This document shows, one piece after another, positions 58,792 to 64,000 of a stretch of DNA of 64,000 nucleotides. The notes below the pieces were generated by a model. That model was not told where the DNA came from. It did not search any database and saw nothing but the letters and a program-made list of their open reading frames with translations. Location of the stretch: positions 2,925,660-2,989,659 of the forward strand of contig NZ_KI911559.1 of the NCBI RefSeq assembly GCF_000515255.1, written 5' to 3'. This DNA is from Rhodovibrio salinarum DSM 9154. Lineage in GTDB: Bacteria; Pseudomonadota; Alphaproteobacteria; Kiloniellales; Rhodovibrionaceae. Made by a program: the position numbers and the translations under genes. The first letter of the stretch is position 1, and the number at the start of each line of letters is the position of its first letter.

Positions 58792-59901
58792 CTAGTAGAC
58801 CACGACCGAGCGGATCGACTTGCCTTCGTGCATCAGCTCGAAGCCGTGGTTGATCTCGTCCAGCGACAGCGTATGGGTGATCATCGGGTCGATCTCGATC
58901 TTCCCGTCCATGTACCAGTCGACGATCTTGGGCACATCGGTACGTCCGCGCGCGCCGCCGAAAGCCGTGCCCTTCCAGGTGCGCCCGGTGACCAACTGGA
59001 CCGGCCGGGTGGCGATCTCCTCGCCGGCCGCGGCGACGCCGACGATGATGCTCTCGCCCCAGCCCTTGTGGGCGCATTCCAGGGCCTGACGCATCAGCTT
59101 GACGTTGCCGACGCACTCGAAGCTGTAGTCCGCGCCGCCACCGGTCATTTCGATCAGGTGCTGCACCAGATCGCCGCCGACCTCCTTCGGGTTGACGAAG
59201 TGGGTCATCCCGAAGCGCTCGCCCCAGGCCTTCTTCTCGTCGTTCATGTCAACGCCGATGATCTTGTTGGCGCCGACCATGCGCGCGCCCTGGATCACAT
59301 TGAGGCCGATGCCGCCCAGGCCGAACACCACGATGTTCGACCCCGGCTCGACCTGCGCGGTATTGACCACCGCGCCGATTCCGGTGGTGACGCCGCAGCC
59401 GATGTAGCAGACCTTGTCGAACGGCGCGTCCTTGCGGATCGGGGCTAACGCGATCTCCGGCAGCACGGTGTAGTTGGAGAAGGTCGAGCAGCCCATGAAG
59501 TGATGCAGCTTCTTGCCACCGATCGAGAAGCGCGAGGTCCCGTCCGGCATCACCCCCTGACCCTGCGTCGTGCGGATCGACTGGCACAGGTTGGTCTTGG
59601 GGTTCAGGCAGTATTCGCACTCCCGGCATTCGGGGGTGTAGAGCGGGATGACGTGATCGCCCTTCTGCAGATGCTTCACCTCGGGGCCGACATCGACCAC
59701 CACGCCAGCACCTTCGTGGCCCAGAATCGACGGGAACTGCCCTTCCGGGTCGGCACCGGACAGGGTGTAGGCGTCGGTGTGGCACAGGCCGGTCGCCTTG
59801 ATCTCGACCAGCACCTCGCTAGCTTTCGGGCCTTCCAGGTCGACCTCGGTGACCTCCAGCGGCTTGCCCGCCTCGTACGCGACTGCGGCGCGGGTTTTCA
59901 T
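58792..59901 (-). CDS. adhC: S-(hydroxymethyl)glutathione dehydrogenase (class III alcohol dehydrogenase)
   Basis: This 369-residue NAD enzyme oxidises S-hydroxymethylglutathione, the formaldehyde-glutathione adduct. The catalytic zinc is bound by Cys40 (GLCHTD), His62 (GHEGAG) and a later Cys (YIGCGVTTG). The structural zinc is bound by Cys92, 95, 98 and 106 ([15 protein letters not shown]). The Rossmann motif is [15 protein letters not shown]. It is the first gene of the pair with fghA. Confidence 0.97.
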   Translation of the reverse strand: MKTRAAVAYEAGKPLEVTEVDLEGPKASEVLVEIKATGLCHTDAYTLSGADPEGQFPSILGHEGAGVVVDVGPEVKHLQKGDHVIPLYTPECRECEYCLNPKTNLCQSIRTTQGQGVMPDGTSRFSIGGKKLHHFMGCSTFSNYTVLPEIALAPIRKDAPFDKVCYIGCGVTTGIGAVVNTAQVEPGSNIVVFGLGGIGLNVIQGARMVGANKIIGVDMNDEKKAWGERFGMTHFVNPKEVGGDLVQHLIEMTGGGADYSFECVGNVKLMRQALECAHKGWGESIIVGVAAAGEEIATRPVQLVTGRTWKGTAFGGARGRTDVPKIVDWYMDGKIEIDPMITHTLSLDEINHGFELMHEGKSIRSVVVY

Positions 59902-60097
59902 CGTGATCTCAAGCTCCCCTATCGAACGGAATCCGGGCTGCGAGCCTACAGACTCTCAGCCACGCGTACACCCCAGTCCTGCCAGAAGCGCCGGCCCCTC
60001 GACAGGGAACGTCAGAGCGTTCCCGGCCGACGCCTTCCCCACCTCAGCTGGGTCCACTATCCGCCTGAAAGCAGAGATCCGACAGGCGGCGAACGGA

Positions 60098-60901
60098 TCA
60101 CCAGGCCGGCAGCGGCTCCGGACGGAAGGTGCGCCGGGGCGCCGGCGCGGTGTCGGGTACCCCCGCCCAGCGAATCAGTGACAGCTCGCCAGACGGGTCT
60201 TCGACCACGGCCGTACAGCTATCCACCCAGTCGCCGCAATTGACATACAGCAGCCCGTCGACAACCTCCGCGCCGGCGTGGTGGATGTGGCCGCAGACCA
60301 CCCCGTCGCAGCCATGCGCCCGGGCCGCCTGCAGCAGGTTCGCGCGGTAGCGTGCGATCAGGCCGACGTGGGGCAGCAACCGGTCCTTCAGCGCCGCCGA
60401 CAGCGACCAGTAGCCGAGCCCGACGGTCTGCCGCCCGCGCCCGACCAGTTCGCTCGCGCCGACCCCCAGGATATAGGCGGTGCAGCCGGCGACGTACTTC
60501 GCGCTGGCCCGCGGCAGATGCGGCTCCTGCTGGTCGCCGTGGATCACCAGGAGCTTGCGGCCCTGCGCGGTCTCGTGAACCGTATGCGGGACAACCTCAA
60601 TGCCCGGCAAATAGCGGCGCACGCCAAGGCGCGCGTGCAGTTCTGGATCGTGGTTGCCCGGCAGATAGACCAAGCGCGCGCCGTCCCGCGCCTTCTGCCG
60701 CAGCGCCCGGATCACCCGGGCATGACTGCGCGGCCAATAGTACCGACGGCGCAAGCGCTTTAGATCAAAGATATCGCCAACCAGGTACCAGGTGTCGGCG
60801 TCGTGGGCGGCAATGAAGCTCAGCAGTTCGTCTGCCTTCGCCAAACGGGAGCCGAGGTGGAAATCGGATAGAAAGATCGTGCGATAATACTGACGCTGCA
60901 T
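60098..60901 (-). CDS. LpxH-like UDP-2,3-diacylglucosamine diphosphatase family metallophosphoesterase
   Basis: This 267-residue protein carries all five calcineurin-type metal motifs: SDFHLG (13-18), VGDIFD, PGNHD, IHGDQ and GHIHHAG. It belongs to the group often annotated as UDP-2,3-diacylglucosamine diphosphatase (lipid A synthesis). True LpxH usually has GDxxE/DH-specific lid residues that I cannot confirm, so another role remains possible. The 196 bp before adhC (59902-60097) show no gene. Confidence 0.82.
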   Translation of the reverse strand: MQRQYYRTIFLSDFHLGSRLAKADELLSFIAAHDADTWYLVGDIFDLKRLRRRYYWPRSHARVIRALRQKARDGARLVYLPGNHDPELHARLGVRRYLPGIEVVPHTVHETAQGRKLLVIHGDQQEPHLPRASAKYVAGCTAYILGVGASELVGRGRQTVGLGYWSLSAALKDRLLPHVGLIARYRANLLQAARAHGCDGVVCGHIHHAGAEVVDGLLYVNCGDWVDSCTAVVEDPSGELSLIRWAGVPDTAPAPRRTFRPEPLPAW

Positions 60902-61026
60902 CGGGCCTCCAAGCCACCGGGGCCACGGCGCTCCGCCTGGCCGACGGAGACACTATAGCGAAGAGGTTTTACGACTGCTAAATGGCCCGCATCGCCTCCA
61001 AGACAAATCGTACGACATGGCGTCCC

Positions 61027-62442
61027 CTAGAGATAGGGGAGGAACAGGCGGGCGCCGGCATCGCGCAGCTGCTGCCATTTCGGCCGGTTGGCCAGATCGG
61101 ACATGTTGAGCCGACGGGCGCGCGCGATCTTGTCATCGATCAGCGCGTCGATCTCGGCCGTTAACTTGGTGTCATAGGTTTCAAGGTCCAGTTCGAAATT
61201 CAGACGGTGACTGCGCACATCCCAATTCGAGCTGCCGATCAAGCACAGCGCGCCATCCACCGTCATCAGCTTGCTGTGGTCGAACGGCTCGGGCGCCAGG
61301 AAGACGGTGTAGGAGGCGCCTGCAAGCATCCCGAGGTTGGCGCGCACCGCCCAGTCGACCAGACGCTTGTTGGTATGTTCCGGGATTACGATCTCGACAT
61401 CGACCTGCCGCAGCACGGCCAGTGATAGCGCCATCTGCAGATGACGGTCAGGCAGGAAATAGGGGGTCACGATCCGGATACGCCGGCGGGCCTCCACGAC
61501 CGCCGTACCAAGCAGCGTCTCCAGGCTGCCCATGTCCTCGTCCGGGCCGCTGGTGACTCCCCGAACCGCGGCGGTGCCGGCCGTCTCCGTATCCAGATCC
61601 GGCCACCACCGCGCGTCCGAGAGGCTTTCGCCGGTGGTAAAGCGCCAGTCGTCGGCGAATGACTCCATCAGGTGACGCACGGCTGGACCGGTCAACTCCG
61701 CGTGGACGTCGCGGATCGAGGGGGGCCTGCCCATCGTGTCGTCGGAGATGTTCATCCCTCCGGTGAACGCGCGCCGGCCATCTACGATCAGCACCTTCTT
61801 GTGGTTGCGCAGATTCAGGAAAGACATCTGCCAGGGCAGCCAGAAGTGCAGGAAACTGGCCACCGGCACGCCCATCTTCCGCAGGCGCTTGACCATCGGG
61901 TATTTCAGATAGCCGCCGCCGACCCCATCGATCAGCACGCGCACCTGCACGCCACGGTCCCGCGCCGCGGCAAGCGCGTTGGCGAAGGCCCGGCCCGTGC
62001 GGTCCTCCTCGAAGATATAGGAAGCAAGTGCGACGCTCTCGCGCGCTCCGTTGAGCGCCTCCAACATAGCCTGGGCCGCCTGATCGCCGGTGACGAGCGG
62101 GCGAATCCGGTTGCCGGCGGTCAATCGCCGGCCGGTCACCCGCCGGCCAACCTCCGCGATCCAGCCCACGTTGATCGGGACTTCCAGCTCCGGCCCCGCG
62201 CCCGGTTCAGGCGCAGGCCGGCCGGGGCGGTACAGGTAGGACAGCTGCCCCGCCTTGCGCGCGATCCGGTTGATTCCGAAAGCGCCATAGAGGGCCGAGC
62301 CGATCAGCGGCGACAGCCAGGCAATGCCGATCCAGGCGACCGCGCCGCGGCTGTCTTCCTTGGTCAGCAAGGCATGGCTGGTCACACGCGCGGCGGCGAT
62401 GACATGCGTGATCCCCAGCAGGATCCAGAACAGATCGCTCAT
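61027..62442 (-). CDS. cls: Cardiolipin synthase (phospholipase D superfamily)
   Basis: This 471-residue inner-membrane enzyme makes cardiolipin from two phosphatidylglycerols. Two N-terminal membrane helices (1-55) precede two phospholipase-D motifs: HKD1 with H214, K216 and D221 (NHKKVLIVDG), and HKD2 with H389, K391 and D396 (DHSKLMTVDG). The GGMNISDD and GSSNWD motifs follow each. The length is normal. The 200-bp gap upstream (62443-62642) shows no gene. Confidence 0.95.
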   Translation of the reverse strand: MSDLFWILLGITHVIAAARVTSHALLTKEDSRGAVAWIGIAWLSPLIGSALYGAFGINRIARKAGQLSYLYRPGRPAPEPGAGPELEVPINVGWIAEVGRRVTGRRLTAGNRIRPLVTGDQAAQAMLEALNGARESVALASYIFEEDRTGRAFANALAAARDRGVQVRVLIDGVGGGYLKYPMVKRLRKMGVPVASFLHFWLPWQMSFLNLRNHKKVLIVDGRRAFTGGMNISDDTMGRPPSIRDVHAELTGPAVRHLMESFADDWRFTTGESLSDARWWPDLDTETAGTAAVRGVTSGPDEDMGSLETLLGTAVVEARRRIRIVTPYFLPDRHLQMALSLAVLRQVDVEIVIPEHTNKRLVDWAVRANLGMLAGASYTVFLAPEPFDHSKLMTVDGALCLIGSSNWDVRSHRLNFELDLETYDTKLTAEIDALIDDKIARARRLNMSDLANRPKWQQLRDAGARLFLPYL

Positions 62443-62642
62443 CCGGCCCGCCGCGGGCGTGTCTCAAAAGACGCGTTCATCGCTTTGTGAGGTGGGCATG
62501 CGCGTCTGCCAGTACAATCGGGCTGAACTCTGGGCGCGAGGTCTTCGGAGGACCGCCTTCCCCTCCACCGAACAGCGGGCTGCGCGGGGAGACAGGTCCA
62601 ATCGCCGTAGGCTCGAAACAACCGTGGCCTCGCAGGCGCCCG

Positions 62643-62927
62643 CTACAGCTCCAGTTCCTGGTCCAGGTCCAGCTCGGTTTCGGTGTCGTCGATCACCTCG
62701 CCCTGCCCGCTCAGGCCCTGCGTGTGCGCTTGGCGGACATCGTCGCTCACCACCTTCAGCAGCTTGACCCGTTCCAGGCGCACCGGCTCCCCCTTGTAGC
62801 GCGCCGTGCGCTCGGCCAGACAAGCTCCTTCCAGACGGTAGTAATAGCTGTAGGCGTGATCCGGCTCGTCGAACACACGGGCATCCATGCGCCCATCATC
62901 CAGCTCGAAGCGCACCACGTACTTCAC
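62643..62927 (-). CDS. Hypothetical protein, 94 aa
   Basis: This small cytoplasmic protein starts at a GTG (62927) with GGGAGG upstream. It begins VVRFELDDGRMDARVFDEPD, then HAYSYYYRLEG, and ends in a strongly acidic stretch (EVIDDTETELDLDQELEL). No family recognised. The composition and ribosome site favour a real gene. The 156 bp between it and the next gene upstream show nothing. Confidence 0.65.
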   Translation of the reverse strand: MKYVVRFELDDGRMDARVFDEPDHAYSYYYRLEGACLAERTARYKGEPVRLERVKLLKVVSDDVRQAHTQGLSGQGEVIDDTETELDLDQELEL

Positions 62928-63083
62928 GACCCCATCCTCCCAGCGTTATTGACCTTGTCTGCCACCCGCGGCTGCTTTTACGGCCCAGCATCCATCGTCC
63001 CGCCAACACCGGCACACGTCAAACCTCTCCCATGCACCGGCGTTGGAAAAGAAGCCACCTAATCGGCCAAGCCCGTGGTCGGA

Positions 63084-63428
63084 TCAACGCGAAGCACCGG
63101 CGATCTCGACCAGGCGGTCGTAGAGCGCCTGCTTGTCCGCCGCATACCCCAGATGCAGGCCGATCGCGTGCAACAGATCGCGCTTCCTGCCGCCGGCAGC
63201 GTCTGCCCCGGCCGTCGCCCTGAGCGCCGCCAGCCCACTGGCGTCGCCCCGGTAGAGATACTCGCCGCGCGCCAGATTCTGATCGGCTGTGAACGCCATG
63301 AAACCGGCGTCGCTGAGCTTCCAGTTCTTGGTGAACCAGAGCGTCACCAATAATTCGTCCTGCAGCCTGAAATCGACGGAGGTGCGCAGCATCCCCGCCT
63401 GCACGGCCACAACCTCGCCCGGGTGCAT
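63084..63428 (-). CDS. Hypothetical protein, 114 aa
   Basis: A near-perfect ribosome site (AAGGAGGGG) lies right before the ATG at 63428. The protein reads MHPGEVVAVQAGMLRTSVDF, with VTLWFTKNWKLSDAGFMAFTA and a helical end HAIGLHLGYAADKQALYDRLVEIAG. It has no signal peptide or membrane helix. I do not recognise the family. It may be in an operon with the partial gene upstream, 96 bp away. Confidence 0.68.
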   Translation of the reverse strand: MHPGEVVAVQAGMLRTSVDFRLQDELLVTLWFTKNWKLSDAGFMAFTADQNLARGEYLYRGDASGLAALRATAGADAAGGRKRDLLHAIGLHLGYAADKQALYDRLVEIAGASR

Positions 63429-63524
63429 ATCCCCTCCTTGCGCGATCCGTTCGCTGGCAGCGCTCAGGCCGCTCGCGTCACATGCGCGCTTATCACCCCT
63501 GTGCCCAGCCCGTCGAGGTAGCGG

Positions 63525-64000
63525 TCAGTCGCTCTGGACGGCCTGCAGATTGAGGCTCTGGCTGAGCAGCTTCGGGTCGTCCATCGCCATCTGTGTGATC
63601 TGCTCGAAGGTGACAGGCTCACTCGGCTCGGCCGTGAGCGTGAGCGTGCCGTCCTGCTCGACGAAACGGGCAATTGCCTCGCCCAGCGCGTCGGGGAGCT
63701 GCATCTCCTGTAAGCTTTGACGGATACTCTGCGCCTGCTGTTGACGCACCGCCTCCGGGGACTGGTCGGTCTGCTGCGCGCGCAGCTCGGCGAGCCGGCG
63801 CGCCAACCCCTTGTTCTCCAACCGGACGGTTAAGGCCTGCAACGCGGCCTCGCCCTGCAGCGCTTGCGGGTCCTGCTCCAGCCGCGCGCCCAGATCGCCG
63901 TCCAGCGGGATGCCGACGACCTGTGCGGTCACGTTCAACTGCGCCACATCGCGCAGGTCCATTTCCCACCGGTCGATCGCGAAGGTCCCCGCTTCGGGAT
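63525..64000 (-). CDS. Uncharacterised protein, C-terminal part (N-terminus off the window)
   Basis: The frame is open from the window edge to the stop at 63525, about 158 codons. An ATG at 63962 exists, but the residues before it (PEAGTFAIDRWE) continue smoothly, so the true start is outside the window. The visible part begins LRDVAQLNVTAQVVGIPLDG, then a helical, Gln/Leu-rich section (ENKGLARRLAELRAQQTD, RQQQAQSIRQSLQEMQL), and ends FEQITQMAMDDPKLLSQSL. It looks like an envelope or periplasmic protein of the DUF945/AsmA-like kind, but this is only an impression. Confidence 0.65.
   Translation of the reverse strand, partial: PEAGTFAIDRWEMDLRDVAQLNVTAQVVGIPLDGDLGARLEQDPQALQGEAALQALTVRLENKGLARRLAELRAQQTDQSPEAVRQQQAQSIRQSLQEMQLPDALGEAIARFVEQDGTLTLTAEPSEPVTFEQITQMAMDDPKLLSQSLNLQAVQSD

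Overview
This window is high-GC chromosomal DNA from an alphaproteobacterium. The best guess is a Rhodospirillales/Rhodovibrionales-type organism. The gene order tig-clpP-clpX-lon-hupB-tRNA-Val-tRNA-Asp-nuoA..N-birA is typical of alphaproteobacteria, and the protein sequences look alphaproteobacterial. The order-level placement is an inference. I see no phage, insertion sequence, CRISPR array or rRNA.

Region 1 (1-16 kb, all minus strand): a complete nuoA-N operon for the proton-pumping NADH:quinone oxidoreductase (complex I). The biotin-protein ligase gene birA is translationally coupled to its end and runs off the left edge. Upstream lie tRNA-Asp, an AEC-family transporter, tRNA-Val and hupB.

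Region 2 (17.5-27.5 kb, minus strand): the protein quality-control set hupB, lon, clpX, clpP and tig, then tRNA-Leu and an AceE-like thiamine-diphosphate enzyme. The trigger factor carries an unusual tail of about 100 residues made almost entirely of Ser, Lys and Gly.

Region 3 (27.6-42.5 kb): housekeeping and metabolic genes. They include a metallophosphoesterase, NAD(P)HX repair (nnr), an HpcH/HpaI aldolase, htpX, AMP nucleosidase, tRNA-His and an aminotransferase. A glnB-glnA nitrogen module follows, with a textbook sigma-54 promoter in front of glnB. Next is a type II NADH dehydrogenase fused to a cyclic-nucleotide-binding-type domain, so the window encodes both complex I and NDH-2. A secreted protein, a thioesterase and parE complete the region.

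Region 4 (42.5-48.2 kb): a LysR regulator diverges from an AtuA-like / AtuA C-terminal-like / TAXI-TRAP receptor / fused TRAP permease operon. This looks like an uptake and catabolism unit for an unknown carboxylate.

Region 5 (48.2-56.7 kb): the accessory part. It holds a DUF6746 protein, a pseudoazurin and a beta-barrel porin. The last two are divergent and have nearly identical 28-bp operator-like elements. It also holds an uncatalogued 54-residue four-cysteine protein preceded by three tandem Fur-like boxes, an orphan polytopic membrane protein with a tiny secreted peptide gene in front, a DUF4262 protein, and a coupled pair. The pair is a zinc-less MDR dehydrogenase and a proline-racemase-family protein lacking both catalytic cysteines.

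Region 6 (56.9-64 kb): one-carbon and formaldehyde genes (purU converging on fghA-adhC), an LpxH-like phosphoesterase, cardiolipin synthase and three uncharacterised genes, the last cut by the window edge.

The most interesting material is the apparent shared metal/redox regulation at 49.1-51.3 kb and the orphan genes beside it.
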